The translations under genes and the position numbers were made by a program. From the NCBI GenBank assembly GCA_024684435.1, contig JAIKWV010000005.1:124001-188000 (forward strand): a DNA stretch of 64,000 nt. Direction: 5' to 3'. Numbering within the stretch: position 1 is the first letter of the stretch; every line of letters starts with the position of its first letter. This stretch comes from Clostridiales bacterium. GTDB taxonomy: Bacteria; Bacillota; Clostridia; Oscillospirales; Acutalibacteraceae. The notes beneath the pieces are model-generated. The model worked only from the letters and a program-made list of their open reading frames with translations. It did not search any database and had not been told where the DNA came from. Shown one piece after another: positions 46,358-56,679 of the stretch.

Positions 46358-47887
46358 ATGCTTGTACTTGATTCCGAACAAACAAGACTTGTGGAAAAAA
46401 GAGCGGTGGACTGCGGTCTGAGTTATCTCAGACTTATGGAAAATGCCGGTTCCGCCTGCGCAAAAATCATGGTAAAGTCCTTATCTTTGGATAGGGGAAA
46501 TACTGTGGCGATCCTTTGCGGCAAGGGCAAAAACGGCGGAGACGGCTTTGTTATAGCCAGAAAGCTTTGCGAGGCGGGCTGTAAAGTCACTGTGATTTTA
46601 GTCGGTCATCCTACCGTACCGGATGAAGTGTCGGAAGAAATGCTGGACAGGATCACAAATTTGCCCATAAGCATTCTTCGCTACAGTGCGGACAGGGATG
46701 AGGCGTTATCGGTCATAGCTTCTTCTCAGACCATAGTGGACGCAATATTCGGCATCGGTTTTCACGGCAAGCTTTCGGGGGATGTGCTTGAGGCTATCGC
46801 CGCAGCCAACGAATCAAGAGCTTATAAGGTAGCGGTGGATATACCAAGCGGACTTGAATGCGACTACGGCGACGAAGCATTCTGCTTTGAAGCAAGTATG
46901 ACAATAACCATGTCCACACTTAAACCCGTCCATGTTTTATATCCCGCCAGAGTGCTTTGCGGTGAGATAAAGGTAGCCGAAATAGGCATACCGGAAAGCT
47001 GCTATGAGGGCGTTAGAGACGAAGGATTCTATATTCTGCACTATTCGGAGATACGCAGCAGACTGCCGAAACGCAGGCATGTTTCTCACAAGGGAACTTA
47101 CGGGAAACTCCTCTGCGTCTGCGGAAGCAGAATGTATCAGGGGGCGGCTGCAATGGCTGCAAAGGCGGCGGTGAACAGCGGCGCAGGCGTTGTGAGCATG
47201 GCGATCCCGGATTGCATTTACATACCTATCGCCTCAAAAATGTGGGAGACCCCAATAATATCCCTGCCGTCAAACGAACAGGGTATGCTTTCGGAGCTTG
47301 CTGTTGATGAATTGCTTGAATATGCTCAAAAGTCCACTACTCTGCTCATAGGCTGCGGATTGGGAGTATCGTCAGATACAAAGAAGTTAGTCAAAGAATT
47401 ATTGCTTTCGGCGGAATGTCCCATTGTACTGGACGCGGACGGACTGACTTGCATTTCCGACTGCCTTGAGATCCTGAAACAGGTAAAAGCTCCCGTTATC
47501 GTAACGCCCCATCCCGGTGAAATGGCAAGACTTACCGGAAGGACTGTTGGTGAAGTTAATGAAAACAGGGTGAGTATAGCCAAAGAATTTGCTGCAAAAT
47601 ACGGCGTTGCCGTTGTGCTTAAAGGCTCAAACACCGTTGTGGCTTATCCGGGCTCACTGCCCTATGTAAACAGGACAGGCAACGCGGGACTTGCCACAGG
47701 GGGCAGCGGTGATGTCTTGTCCGGCATGATAGCCTCTTTTGTAGCTCAGGGCATGAGCATTGAAGATGCCGCGGTCTGCGGAGTATATCTCCACGGCAGG
47801 GCGGGAAACAAGGTTTCCGAAAGAACCTCAATGATGGGCACCACACCGACAGAATGTATAAAAGAGATACCAAATATCCTTATCTGA
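46358..47887 (+). CDS. nnr: bifunctional NAD(P)H-hydrate epimerase/dehydratase
   Basis: 509 aa, a fusion of YjeF_N and YjeF_C. The N-terminal epimerase has CGKGKNGGDGFVIARKL and DAIFGIGFHGKL. The C-terminal ribokinase-fold ADP-dependent dehydratase has GTYGKLLCVCGS, VTPHPGEMARLTG and the terminal GNAGLATGGSGDVLSGM. Together they repair NADHX and NADPHX, damaged hydrated cofactors. AAAGGAGGGG precedes the ATG. The following lipoprotein and mazF genes follow a common Firmicutes order, though alr is missing. Confidence 0.97.
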   Translation: MLVLDSEQTRLVEKRAVDCGLSYLRLMENAGSACAKIMVKSLSLDRGNTVAILCGKGKNGGDGFVIARKLCEAGCKVTVILVGHPTVPDEVSEEMLDRITNLPISILRYSADRDEALSVIASSQTIVDAIFGIGFHGKLSGDVLEAIAAANESRAYKVAVDIPSGLECDYGDEAFCFEASMTITMSTLKPVHVLYPARVLCGEIKVAEIGIPESCYEGVRDEGFYILHYSEIRSRLPKRRHVSHKGTYGKLLCVCGSRMYQGAAAMAAKAAVNSGAGVVSMAIPDCIYIPIASKMWETPIISLPSNEQGMLSELAVDELLEYAQKSTTLLIGCGLGVSSDTKKLVKELLLSAECPIVLDADGLTCISDCLEILKQVKAPVIVTPHPGEMARLTGRTVGEVNENRVSIAKEFAAKYGVAVVLKGSNTVVAYPGSLPYVNRTGNAGLATGGSGDVLSGMIASFVAQGMSIEDAAVCGVYLHGRAGNKVSERTSMMGTTPTECIKEIPNILI

Positions 47888-47945
47888 ATTTTAAACAAAA
47901 CGGCTGCATATAATCAAGTATCATATTTTTTAGGGAGTGTAAACC

Positions 47946-48464
47946 GTGAAAAAGCTTATGATACCTGTTATTGCGGCCGTATTATTATTCTGTTCCTGCT
48001 CAAGAGGCGGGGGAAATCCCGGCAAGCCTCCGGTTTTGCCTGTGGGCTTTTCAACAAATCTGGATGTGGTCTATAATGACTACAGGCTCGGAGCCCTGTG
48101 GACATTGGATAAAAGCGGCGAAAGCAAGATCACAGTAAATTCTCCGGAATCCGTGGCGGGTCTGGAGATGACCTTCGGGGATTCGGGCTGCGGATTCAAA
48201 TATAAAGGTATAGGCATCGAGCTGGATGCGGATAAATTTCCTCAGTCCTCATTTGCCTCAGCCCTTACAAATGCTTTTGAATACATTTCAAGATCTGTTT
48301 CGGAAGAGCCGGAATACAGGGACGGACTCTGGTTTTATGAAGGCGAGCTGACGGTGGGCAGTTTTACATTGGCGCAGAACGCCGATGACGGAACGCTGAA
48401 ATATTTCTCCGTTCCATCTGTCGGTTTAACTGTCAATTTTTCAAATTTCAAAACAGTGGGATAA
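47946..48464 (+). CDS. putative lipoprotein in the nnr-mazF neighbourhood
   Basis: 172 aa, GTG start. The signal is MKKLMIPVIAAVLLFCSCS, with the lipobox ending at one of the two Cys (FCSC). The rest has beta-prone strands and no motif I recognise. In Bacillus and many Clostridia a lipoprotein (YdcC/outer-lipoprotein-sorting type) lies between acpS or nnr and alr-ndoA, so by position this may be its counterpart, but it is much shorter than YdcC. Confidence 0.75.
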   Translation: MKKLMIPVIAAVLLFCSCSRGGGNPGKPPVLPVGFSTNLDVVYNDYRLGALWTLDKSGESKITVNSPESVAGLEMTFGDSGCGFKYKGIGIELDADKFPQSSFASALTNAFEYISRSVSEEPEYRDGLWFYEGELTVGSFTLAQNADDGTLKYFSVPSVGLTVNFSNFKTVG

Positions 48465-48553
48465 ATTTGCGCGTATTTTGATATTCATGTTTAATTCAAC
48501 CGTTGTCAGGCAAAAATAATATTGCCAACAAAACAACGGAGAGTGATAATAAA

Positions 48554-48931
48554 ATGACTGTCAGACGTGGAGATATTTATTATGCAGACCTCAGTCCTGT
48601 TGTGGGTTCGGAGCAGGGCGGGATGCGTCCGGTGTTGATAGTTCAAAACGATGTAGGCAACAAATTCAGTCCCACGGTAATAGCTGCCGCCATTACCAGC
48701 CAGAGATACAAAACCGATCTGCCCACCCACATAAAGGTCAATGCTGACGGCTGCGGGTTGGCAAAGGATTCTATTGTTCTGCTTGAACAGGTACGTACTC
48801 TTGATAAGCGAAGGCTCAGGGAGCGGATGGGAAACCTTGACGATATAGACATGATAAGGGTCAACAAAGCTCTGTCTGTCAGCCTTGGAATAGTCTCTGC
48901 CGCGGCAGAACCGATACAGCAAATAGTATGA
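48554..48931 (+). CDS. MazF/PemK-type endoribonuclease (EndoA) without adjacent antitoxin
   Basis: 125 aa from ATG 48554; in-frame codons further upstream (from 48503) are not conserved in the family. The motifs are VRRGDIYYADLSPVVGSEQGG, the catalytic-type Arg and Thr/Ser region (RPVLIVQND, ITSQ) and LLEQVRTLDKRRL. It is close to Bacillus EndoA (NdoA), which cuts mRNA at UACAU. Only 89 bp separate it from the lipoprotein gene, too little for a MazE/NdoAI antitoxin gene, and none is seen downstream. Confidence 0.93.
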   Translation: MTVRRGDIYYADLSPVVGSEQGGMRPVLIVQNDVGNKFSPTVIAAAITSQRYKTDLPTHIKVNADGCGLAKDSIVLLEQVRTLDKRRLRERMGNLDDIDMIRVNKALSVSLGIVSAAAEPIQQIV

Positions 48932-48965
48932 TTTTCAAAAAAATAAAATAAATTCAAAAAAACAC

Positions 48966-48994
48966 TTGTATTTTCTTTTACGTTGTGTTAAAAT
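48966..48994 (+). promoter_or_regulatory. promoter of rpmE (TTGTAT-N17-TAAAAT)
   Basis: -35 TTGTAT (48966-48971), 17 bp, -10 TAAAAT (48989-48994), 37 bp before the L31 start. Confidence 0.65.
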
Positions 48995-49031
48995 CCTTTT
49001 GTTATTGTAACAGGTGAAAGAGGTGACAGCA

Positions 49032-49244
49032 ATGAAAGAAGGAATTCATCCTAAGTACGAGGAGACCGAGATCCGCTGTGCTTGCGGTGAGGTTATCAAG
49101 ACCCGCTCCACAAAGAAGGATATTCGTGTAGACATTTGTTCAAAGTGCCATCCGTTCTTTACAGGCAAGCAGAAGCTGGTCGATACAGGCGGACGTGTTG
49201 ATCGTTTCAAGAAGCGTTACAATCTTACTTCAGATAACGGTTGA
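49032..49244 (+). CDS. rpmE: 50S ribosomal protein L31, zinc-binding type
   Basis: 70 aa from ATG 49032, where homologues begin ([10 protein letters not shown]) and GAGGTGA lies upstream. Four Cys (CxC in RCACGE and CxxC in CSKCHPF) make this the zinc-containing (C+) form. [21 protein letters not shown] is typical but split here for length. It is monocistronic, with promoter and terminator. Confidence 0.98.
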   Translation: MKEGIHPKYEETEIRCACGEVIKTRSTKKDIRVDICSKCHPFFTGKQKLVDTGGRVDRFKKRYNLTSDNG

Positions 49245-49277
49245 TCTTATTCCTGGACATTCTTCTATAAAAATGGG

Positions 49278-49305
49278 AGAGCGACGCTTATTACGTCGCT
49301 CTTTT
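49278..49305 (+). terminator. terminator of rpmE
   Basis: Nine-bp stem AGAGCGACG (49278-49286)/CGTCGCTCT (49294-49302), then TTTT. Confidence 0.85.
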
Positions 49306-49351
49306 CGTGTTACTTAAAATTCTCAAAACAGGCATGGCGAGGTGAGGTCTC

Positions 49352-49978
49352 ATGGACGAATACAAGACGATAGAAAAGCGGGCGAGTGACGAATTTACCG
49401 TTAAGCGTTCCCGCTTTATCGGTCATATATGCCCGGTCACTACCCAGGAGCAGGCGGTGGATTTTATCAACGAAATAAAATCAAAGTATTGGGACGCCAC
49501 CCACAACGTCTACGCCTATGTACTGCGTGAAGGTCAATCAAGCAGATATTCCGACGACGGCGAGCCTCAGGGAACGGCGGGCATGCCGACCCTCAATGTG
49601 CTTATAAAGGAAGGACTTACCGACTGCGCTGTGGTGGTCACACGCTATTTCGGAGGAATAATGCTTGGAGCGGGAGGTCTTGTCCGGGCTTACTCTCAGG
49701 GCTCTAAGATCGCTGTTGACGCAGGCGGAATAATAACGATGGCAAAATGCGCAATACTTACCGTGGACTGCGACTATAACTTCTACGGCAGACTTTCTTC
49801 CCTTATCCCGGAGAGCGGCGGAATAATACTTGACACTGCGTTTTCCGATGGAGTTGCGGTGAAGATGAGGATCCCTCTCGATCTGAGGGGTCAGTTTGAC
49901 GCTAAACTTGTTGATCTGAGCCTTGGCAAATTCAGCTCTGAGCTTATCAATGAAGAATTTGCGCCAATAAACCGCTGA
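49352..49978 (+). CDS. YigZ/IMPACT family protein
   Basis: 208 aa. The N-terminal UPF0029 domain has KRSRFIGHICPV, ATHNVYAYVLR, SDDGEPQGTAGMP and VVVTRYFGGIMLGAGGLVRAYS. The last third is the smaller DUF1949-type ferredoxin-like domain. Relatives bind nucleic acids or affect translation. The exact role is unknown. AGGTGAGG stands ahead of the ATG. Confidence 0.92.
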   Translation: MDEYKTIEKRASDEFTVKRSRFIGHICPVTTQEQAVDFINEIKSKYWDATHNVYAYVLREGQSSRYSDDGEPQGTAGMPTLNVLIKEGLTDCAVVVTRYFGGIMLGAGGLVRAYSQGSKIAVDAGGIITMAKCAILTVDCDYNFYGRLSSLIPESGGIILDTAFSDGVAVKMRIPLDLRGQFDAKLVDLSLGKFSSELINEEFAPINR

Positions 49979-50065
49979 TATCCTGTATTTTAAAAAAATA
50001 TAAAGGATTTTTGACATAAACTGCGTATATACTCATTGAGGTCTATTTTTTCGAAGGGTGGTGTA

Positions 50066-51070
50066 ATGATGAGCAATTCCATTGCTGAGGAGAGCTGTCG
50101 CCTGGAACATCTTATTCTTTCAGAGCGGGCGGCTTTTTCAGACAAAAGTCTCGGCAGACTTTATGCTGAAAAAGAGTGTCCCGTGCGCACTGTGTTTCAG
50201 CGGGACAGAGACAGAATAATCCATTCCACATCCTTCCGCAGACTCAAGCATAAGACCCAGGTGTTCTTGTCACCTATGGGGGATTATTACAGAACAAGGC
50301 TCACACACACACTTGAGGTCTCTCAGATAGCCCGGGTCATTGCAAGAGGACTCCGGCTCAATGAGGACCTTACCGAGGCGATAGCCCTGGGGCACGATCT
50401 CGGGCATACGCCCTTCGGTCATGCCGGTGAAAGAGCTTTGGACAGCGTGTGCAGCTTCGGCTTTAAACATTACAGCCACAGCCTGAGGGTGGTGGACCAT
50501 CTTGAAAACGACGGCAGAGGGCTTAATCTTACCTTTGAAGTGAGGAACGGAATTGAGCGGCACACAAGCGGCGAGCCCGCAAAGACCCTTGAGGGTCAGA
50601 TAGTCAGACTGGCTGACCGTATAGCGTATATAAACCATGACATTGACGACGCTCAGCACGCGGGGATATTAACGTCAGACGATATCCCGGAGGACATATG
50701 TCAGGTGCTGGGACACAGAAAGTCCGAGAGGATCAACACCCTTGTATGTTCCGCGGTGGAGAACAGCGGAGACAGCATAATCCTTTCTCAGGACGTTGAC
50801 GAGGCATTCGGAAAGCTTCATACTTTTATGTTCGACAACGTGTACACCAACCCTGTCTGCAAAAGCGAGGAGAGCAAGGCTGTTGAGATGATACAGATGC
50901 TGTTCCGCTACTTTGTTTCCAACCCGGACAAGCTTCCGGATGAATATAAAAAGATCTATTTGGATCAGGGGGAAGAACGGGCTTCCTGCGACTATATCGC
51001 CGGTATGACCGACCGGTTCGCGGTGGCTACGTTCAATGAATTGTTCGTTCCCAAATCATGGCTCAACTGA
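50066..51070 (+). CDS. dgt: dGTPase-like deoxynucleoside triphosphohydrolase
   Basis: About 334 aa; the ATG at 50066/50069 follows AAGGGTGG, whereas the in-frame ATG at 50036 does not. The HD-domain residues are visible in RLTHTLEVSQ, ALGHDLGHTPFGHAGE and later RIAYINHDIDDA. The enzyme splits dGTP (or dNTPs) into nucleoside and triphosphate. It is the first gene of the dgt-dnaG-rpoD run found in many Clostridia, 17 bp ahead of dnaG. Confidence 0.94.
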   Translation: MMSNSIAEESCRLEHLILSERAAFSDKSLGRLYAEKECPVRTVFQRDRDRIIHSTSFRRLKHKTQVFLSPMGDYYRTRLTHTLEVSQIARVIARGLRLNEDLTEAIALGHDLGHTPFGHAGERALDSVCSFGFKHYSHSLRVVDHLENDGRGLNLTFEVRNGIERHTSGEPAKTLEGQIVRLADRIAYINHDIDDAQHAGILTSDDIPEDICQVLGHRKSERINTLVCSAVENSGDSIILSQDVDEAFGKLHTFMFDNVYTNPVCKSEESKAVEMIQMLFRYFVSNPDKLPDEYKKIYLDQGEERASCDYIAGMTDRFAVATFNELFVPKSWLN

Positions 51071-51087
51071 TATTGTGAGGTGATACG

Positions 51088-52845
51088 GTGGCTATAAGTG
51101 ATGAATATATACAGCGGCTGTTGAACACTGTTGATATTGAATCCGTTGTGTCCCCGTATGTTAATCTCAGACGGAGGGGCAGAGTGTTTACGGGTCTGTG
51201 CCCGTTCCACAACGAAAAAACGCCTTCCTTTACCGTTTATCCGGAGACGAATTCCTTTTACTGCTTCGGATGCGGCGCGGCGGGCAGTACCATAAATTTT
51301 GTTCAGAAAATAGAAAATCTCGATTATGTAGAAGCTATAAAGTCGCTTTCTCAAAGAGCGGGAATGCAAATGCCGGAGGACGGTTATGACGACAGCCTTT
51401 CAAAGCGCAGGATGCGTATCCTGTCGGCAAACCGTGAGGCGGCAAAGTTTTATAACAGCATACTTTCGGAACCCCGGGGCGAGAAGGTACTGCAATACCT
51501 TCTGGGCAGGGGACTTACGTTAAAAACAATAACTCATTTCGGCATGGGCTGCGCTCCCGATTCCTGGGACGATTTAAAAAAACATCTTAATTCCATGGGC
51601 TTTTCCAACGAGGAACTGTACGAGGCAAATCTTGTGAGCAGGAGCGAAAAAAACGGCAAGATATTATATTTCGACAGATTCAGGAACAGAGCCATGACCC
51701 CGATAATCGATCTTCGAGGCAATGTGGTAGCCTTCGGCGGCAGGGTGCTGGACGACTCAAAACCGAAATATATCAACACTTCCGATACACTTGTTTATAA
51801 AAAGGGCAGGGATATTTTCGCCCTTAACTTTGCAAAAAACACAGGCAGTACACAGCTTATCCTTACAGAAGGCTACATGGACGCCATAGCTCTGTATCAG
51901 TACGGATTCAAAAACGCCGTGGCAGGTCTGGGCACCGCACTGACAAGGGAGCAGGCTCAGTTGCTTTCACGCTACGCTGATGAAGTTGTGTTGGCTTACG
52001 ACGCCGACGAGGCGGGAATAAAGGCGAAAAACCGGGCGATAGAGATATTATCAAGCACAGGGATCAAAATACGGGTGCTCAACCTTACCGGCGGAAAGGA
52101 CCCTGACGAGATCCTTCGCAAGTACGGCAGAGAGCGTTTTCTTTCTTTACTGGAGGGCGCGTCGAATGATATCGAATACAAGCTTCTTGCCCAGCGGGAA
52201 AAGTTTGATCTTTCCACACCAAACGGAAAGCTTGAATTTCTCCGTGAGGCGGTCAAGGTGTTGGCGGATCTTGACGGAGCAATAGAAAGAGATATTTATA
52301 TCTCAAAGCTCTCGGAGGAGATGAACGTAAGCAAAGACGCCATACAGCAACAGGTCAATGAACTGCGGTCAAAGAGGAAAAGGTATAAAGAACGGGAACG
52401 GGTCAGAGAACTGAAAAGAGAAAGCTCCGGCGAGGGGGACAGACTCAATCCCGCAAGGAACGTCAATCTGAGAGCCGCCAAGGCGGAGGAAAGACTTATA
52501 ACCATTCTGCTCAACAGTCCGGAATTTTTTGGAAAGATCAGCCAAAGCATCCGCCCCGAGGACTTTGTGACAGACTTTAACCGGCACATTTTTACAGTCA
52601 TTTATAACAGGCTCTCGGAGCAAAGATCCGTTGATCTGCCGCTGCTTACAGGGGATTTTTCGGACGACGAGATGAGCAGGGCGACAAAGCTTTCCCTTCA
52701 GGGCAGGGGCACAGCTTATACCGTTGCGGAGTGCAATGACTGCATAAATGTCATAAAACAGGAGAGCGATAAAAAGACAGGTGTAAAACTGTCGGAGCTC
52801 AGCAACGAGGAATTTCTTAATTTGTTCAAAAAAGGCAATACTTAA
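51088..52845 (+). CDS. dnaG: DNA primase
   Basis: 585 aa, GTG start with GAGGTGA upstream. The zinc-binding domain has C38-P-F-H41 and C59-F-G-C62. The Toprim core has [13 protein letters not shown] and YDADEAG. The C-terminal helicase-binding domain covers about the last 130 residues. It makes the RNA primers for replication and works with DnaB, also encoded in this window. Confidence 0.98.
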   Translation: MAISDEYIQRLLNTVDIESVVSPYVNLRRRGRVFTGLCPFHNEKTPSFTVYPETNSFYCFGCGAAGSTINFVQKIENLDYVEAIKSLSQRAGMQMPEDGYDDSLSKRRMRILSANREAAKFYNSILSEPRGEKVLQYLLGRGLTLKTITHFGMGCAPDSWDDLKKHLNSMGFSNEELYEANLVSRSEKNGKILYFDRFRNRAMTPIIDLRGNVVAFGGRVLDDSKPKYINTSDTLVYKKGRDIFALNFAKNTGSTQLILTEGYMDAIALYQYGFKNAVAGLGTALTREQAQLLSRYADEVVLAYDADEAGIKAKNRAIEILSSTGIKIRVLNLTGGKDPDEILRKYGRERFLSLLEGASNDIEYKLLAQREKFDLSTPNGKLEFLREAVKVLADLDGAIERDIYISKLSEEMNVSKDAIQQQVNELRSKRKRYKERERVRELKRESSGEGDRLNPARNVNLRAAKAEERLITILLNSPEFFGKISQSIRPEDFVTDFNRHIFTVIYNRLSEQRSVDLPLLTGDFSDDEMSRATKLSLQGRGTAYTVAECNDCINVIKQESDKKTGVKLSELSNEEFLNLFKKGNT

Positions 52846-52870
52846 AATAAAGCGGATGAGGGAGAAAGAA

Positions 52871-53968
52871 ATGGAAAACACAGAAAAGAAATCACCCATC
52901 AAGGCGTTGCTTGAAAGAGGCAAGGCTACAGGAAAGCTTACCACTCAGGAGATCGATTCGGTCATAGTTGATATGGATACCGATATTGAAGAGCTGGATA
53001 AGCTTTACGAGACCATTGAAAATCAGAACATTGAGATCATCGATGATCTGGAAAACCTTGATCTTGACGCGCTGACCTTCAACATGGATATGCCCAAGGC
53101 GGCGGAGCTGGGCGTGGTAACCGACGACAAGAATCTCATTGTTGACGACCCTGTCAAGGTTTACCTTAAGGAGATCGGCAAGGTAGCTCTGCTTTCTCCC
53201 GAAGAGGAGATCGAGCTCGCCATACGCATAAAGGACGACGACGCCCAGGCAAAGAAGCGTCTTGCGGAGGCGAACCTTCGTCTTGTTGTCAGCATAGCCA
53301 AGCGCTACGTCGGCAGGGGAATGCAGTTCCTCGACCTTATCCAGGAGGGCAACCTTGGACTTATCAAGGCTGTCGATAAGTTTGACTACACTAAGGGCTT
53401 TAAGTTTTCAACTTATGCCACATGGTGGATAAGACAGGCCATCACAAGAGCTATTGCCGATCAGGCAAGAACTATCCGTATACCTGTACACATGGTTGAA
53501 ACCATCAATAAAGTTAAAAAGACGAACAGTCTTCTGCTCCATGAAAACGGCCGCGATCCCACCGCCGAGGAGATAGCGGAGCGGCTCGATATGCCCGTTG
53601 ATAAGGTACGTGAGATCCTCCGCGTGGCGCAGGAACCCGTCTCCCTTGAAACGCCTATAGGCGAGGAAGAGGACAGTCTTCTGGGCGACTTCATTCCCGA
53701 CGACGACGCGCCCGCCCCGGCTGATTCGGCTTCCATGCTCCTGCTTAAGGAACAGCTCAGCGACGTACTCAAGACCCTGACCCCCCGTGAGGAAAAGGTG
53801 CTTGAGCTGAGATTCGGACTTCAGGACGGACATCCCCACACCCTTGAGGAAGTGGGCAAGGAATTCAACGTCACCCGTGAGCGTATCCGTCAGATAGAAG
53901 CGAAGGCTCTGCGTAAGCTTCGTCATCCCAGCAGAAGCAAAAAGCTCAAGGATTTCCTTGACGACTGA
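52871..53968 (+). CDS. rpoD: RNA polymerase primary sigma factor (sigma A)
   Basis: 365 aa from ATG 52871, preceded by GAGGGAG; GTG/ATG codons further upstream are not needed. Region 1.1-like acidic N-terminus (~1-85), region 1.2 ([13 protein letters not shown]), region 2 ([18 protein letters not shown] and [12 protein letters not shown]), region 3, and region 4 with the -35 binding helix ([14 protein letters not shown]). It is the housekeeping sigma factor, in keeping with the many TTGACA/TATAAT promoters in this window. Confidence 0.99.
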   Translation: MENTEKKSPIKALLERGKATGKLTTQEIDSVIVDMDTDIEELDKLYETIENQNIEIIDDLENLDLDALTFNMDMPKAAELGVVTDDKNLIVDDPVKVYLKEIGKVALLSPEEEIELAIRIKDDDAQAKKRLAEANLRLVVSIAKRYVGRGMQFLDLIQEGNLGLIKAVDKFDYTKGFKFSTYATWWIRQAITRAIADQARTIRIPVHMVETINKVKKTNSLLLHENGRDPTAEEIAERLDMPVDKVREILRVAQEPVSLETPIGEEEDSLLGDFIPDDDAPAPADSASMLLLKEQLSDVLKTLTPREEKVLELRFGLQDGHPHTLEEVGKEFNVTRERIRQIEAKALRKLRHPSRSKKLKDFLDD

Positions 53969-53999
53969 TTTTGAAAACAATTAGGAGGATTATTATAAA

Positions 54000-56618
54000 A
54001 TGGCAAAAGAACTCGCAAAGCAGTATGATCCCAAGGATGTGGAGGACAGAATATATAAATTCTGGCTGGACGGCAAATATTTCCACGCGGAGATACATCA
54101 GGACAAAAAGCCATACACCATCGTGATCCCGCCTCCCAACATCACCGGTCAGTTACATATGGGTCATGCTCTTGACAATACTTTACAGGATATACTTATC
54201 CGTTGGCGCAGGATGCAGGGCTATGACGCCCTCTGGCTTCCCGGAACGGATCACGCCTCAATAGCAACCGAGGCAAAGATAGTTGAGGCTATGAAGGCCG
54301 AAGGTATCACAAAGGAAGAGATCGGCAGAGACAAATTCCTTGAACGTGCGTGGAAATGGCGCGAAAAGTACGGCGGCCGTATAGTTGAACAGCTCAAGAA
54401 AATGGGCTCATCCTGCGACTGGGACAGAGAACGTTTTACCCTTGACGAGGGCTGCAGCAAGGCAGTTAAAGAGGTATTTGTAAATCTTTACAACAAGGGT
54501 CTTATATACAGAGGCGAAAGAATAATCAACTGGTGTACCCATTGCATGACTTCTATTTCCGACGCCGAGGTGGAGCACGAGGAAAAGGAAGGCTCCTTCT
54601 GGCACATAAGGTATCCACTTGCGGACGGCAGCGGTTACGTTGAGCTTGCCACCACAAGACCGGAGACCATGTTGGGCGATACGGCAATAGCCGTTCATCC
54701 CGATGATGAGAGATATAAAGATATCGTGGGCAAGAACGTTATATTGCCCATTGTCAACAAAGAGATCCCTGTTGTGGCGGATAAATACGTTGAGATGGAT
54801 TTCGGTACGGGCGTTGTTAAAATAACACCTGCCCATGACCCCAACGACTTTGAGGTGGGCGTCCGTCACAATCTGCCCGTTATCAACGTGATGACGGACG
54901 ACGGACATATGAACGCCAATGCCGGCAAGTATGAGGGTATGACTGCCGCCGAATGCAGAAAGGCTATCGTCAAGGAGCTTGAAGAGGGCGGTTACCTTAT
55001 TAAGATCGAACCCATCAAACACAACGTAGGCTCATGCTATCGCTGTCATACGGTGGTTGAGCCCCGTATTTCAAAGCAGTGGTTCGTTAAGATGGAGCCC
55101 CTTGCGAAGCCCGCGATAGATATAGTCCGCAACGGTACGGTAAAGTTTGTTCCCGAGCGTTTCGATAAGATATATTTCAACTGGATGGAAAACATCAAGG
55201 ACTGGTGTATCTCCCGTCAGCTGTGGTGGGGTCACCGTATTCCTGCATGGTACTGCGACGACTGCGGAGAGATAGTGGTCAGCAAGGAAGAACCCACGGT
55301 ATGTCCCAAGTGCGGCGGCAAGCTCCGCCAGGATCCCGACACCCTTGATACGTGGTTCTCCTCAGCACTGTGGCCCTTCTCGACCTTAGGCTGGCCGGAA
55401 AAGACCCCGGAGCTTGAACATTTCTATCCCACAAGCACGCTGGTCACCGGCTACGACATAATATTCTTCTGGGTCGCCCGCATGATATTCTCAGCCTGCG
55501 AGCACACCGGAAAACAGCCATTTGACACTGTGTTTATCCACGGTATCGTCAGGGATTCTCTGGGCAGAAAGATGTCAAAATCTCTGGGCAACGGCATTGA
55601 TCCCCTTGAGGTTATCGATAAATACGGAGCGGACGCTCTGAGGTTTACCCTTGCCACAGGCAACAGCCCCGGAAACGATATGCGCTTCATGAACGAAAAG
55701 GTGGAGGCAAGCCGCAACTTTGCCAACAAGCTGTGGAACGCCGCCAGATTCATTTTAATGAATACCGACGGTACGGAGACTGAGCCGAAGCTTCCCGACG
55801 AGCTTTCCCTTGAGGACAAGTGGGTGCTCAGTCTGTTCAACCGCCTGACGGTGGATATAACTGAAAATCTTGAAAAGTTTGAACTCGGCATAGCTGTTCA
55901 GAAGCTCTATGATTTCATATGGGACGTTTTCTGCGACTGGTATATAGAGCTTGCAAAGATTCGTCTGCAGCAGGGCGGAGCGGCAAGAGAACAGGCAAAG
56001 TCGGTGCTTATCTACGTTATGTCCAACACTCTTAAGCTCCTTCATCCCTTCATGCCCTTCATTACGGAAGAGATCTGGCAGACCCTGCCTCACAGCGGTG
56101 AGACCATAATGACTTCCGAATGGTGCAAATACGATGAAAGTCTCAACTTTGCCGCCGAGGAAGCGGAGATGGAGCGCATTATGGCAGCGGTCAAAGCGGT
56201 CCGTAACCGCCGCGCGGAGATGAATGTCCCCCCCTCAAAGAAGGCGAAGCTCTACATCGAGACACAGTATAAAGATACGTTTGAAGCATCTGCCGTTATC
56301 ATGCAGAAGCTTGCAAGCGCATCGGAGGTCGAGGTGGGCGACAGCTTCCACATTGAGGGAGCGGTATCAATAGTTACAAGCGACGCCAAGATATTTATTC
56401 CCATGGGCGAACTGGTGGATTTTGAGGCTGAACGCAAGAGGCTCCACAAAGAACTTGAGAATGTTCAGAAGCAGCTGGCTCAGGTCAACGGCAAGCTGAG
56501 CAATCCCGGGTTCCTTGCCAAGGCGCCGGAAGCGGTGGTGAACGCGCAGAAGGAGACCGCCGCCAAGCTCAACGACAAGATCGCAATGCTCAACGAAAGC
56601 TTGTCAAAGCTTAAATAA
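54000..56618 (+). CDS. valS: valyl-tRNA synthetase
   Basis: 872 aa, full length. HMGH (residues 53-56) and KMSKS (~524-528) are the class I signatures; the editing domain contains [12 protein letters not shown]; the end (from ~810) is the coiled-coil tRNA-binding arm. AGGAGG precedes the ATG 31 bp after rpoD. No T-box leader exists in that short gap, so valS is not controlled by a local T-box here. It is followed by a terminator. Confidence 0.99.
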   Translation: MAKELAKQYDPKDVEDRIYKFWLDGKYFHAEIHQDKKPYTIVIPPPNITGQLHMGHALDNTLQDILIRWRRMQGYDALWLPGTDHASIATEAKIVEAMKAEGITKEEIGRDKFLERAWKWREKYGGRIVEQLKKMGSSCDWDRERFTLDEGCSKAVKEVFVNLYNKGLIYRGERIINWCTHCMTSISDAEVEHEEKEGSFWHIRYPLADGSGYVELATTRPETMLGDTAIAVHPDDERYKDIVGKNVILPIVNKEIPVVADKYVEMDFGTGVVKITPAHDPNDFEVGVRHNLPVINVMTDDGHMNANAGKYEGMTAAECRKAIVKELEEGGYLIKIEPIKHNVGSCYRCHTVVEPRISKQWFVKMEPLAKPAIDIVRNGTVKFVPERFDKIYFNWMENIKDWCISRQLWWGHRIPAWYCDDCGEIVVSKEEPTVCPKCGGKLRQDPDTLDTWFSSALWPFSTLGWPEKTPELEHFYPTSTLVTGYDIIFFWVARMIFSACEHTGKQPFDTVFIHGIVRDSLGRKMSKSLGNGIDPLEVIDKYGADALRFTLATGNSPGNDMRFMNEKVEASRNFANKLWNAARFILMNTDGTETEPKLPDELSLEDKWVLSLFNRLTVDITENLEKFELGIAVQKLYDFIWDVFCDWYIELAKIRLQQGGAAREQAKSVLIYVMSNTLKLLHPFMPFITEEIWQTLPHSGETIMTSEWCKYDESLNFAAEEAEMERIMAAVKAVRNRRAEMNVPPSKKAKLYIETQYKDTFEASAVIMQKLASASEVEVGDSFHIEGAVSIVTSDAKIFIPMGELVDFEAERKRLHKELENVQKQLAQVNGKLSNPGFLAKAPEAVVNAQKETAAKLNDKIAMLNESLSKLK

Positions 56619-56626
56619 TAGCAACA

Positions 56627-56660
56627 GGGCTGTATAGTCTTTATACAGCCCATTTATTTT
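56627..56660 (+). terminator. terminator of valS
   Basis: Ten-bp stem GGGCTGTATA (56627-56636)/TATACAGCCC (56642-56651), then ATTTATTTT. Confidence 0.8.
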
Positions 56661-56679
56661 ACGGATCGGAGAGACCGCT

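Noticed and set aside
48503..48553. N-terminal extension of MazF or a mini-antitoxin in the gap upstream
   Set aside because: The 17 extra codons are polar and not family-like; the gap is too short for a MazE-type protein.
53969..53999. Possible T-box leader for valS
   Set aside because: Only 31 bp separate rpoD and valS; no room for a specifier stem and antiterminator.
54408..55022. 204-codon open frame on the minus strand
   Set aside because: Opposite valS; no motif and no ribosome binding site.
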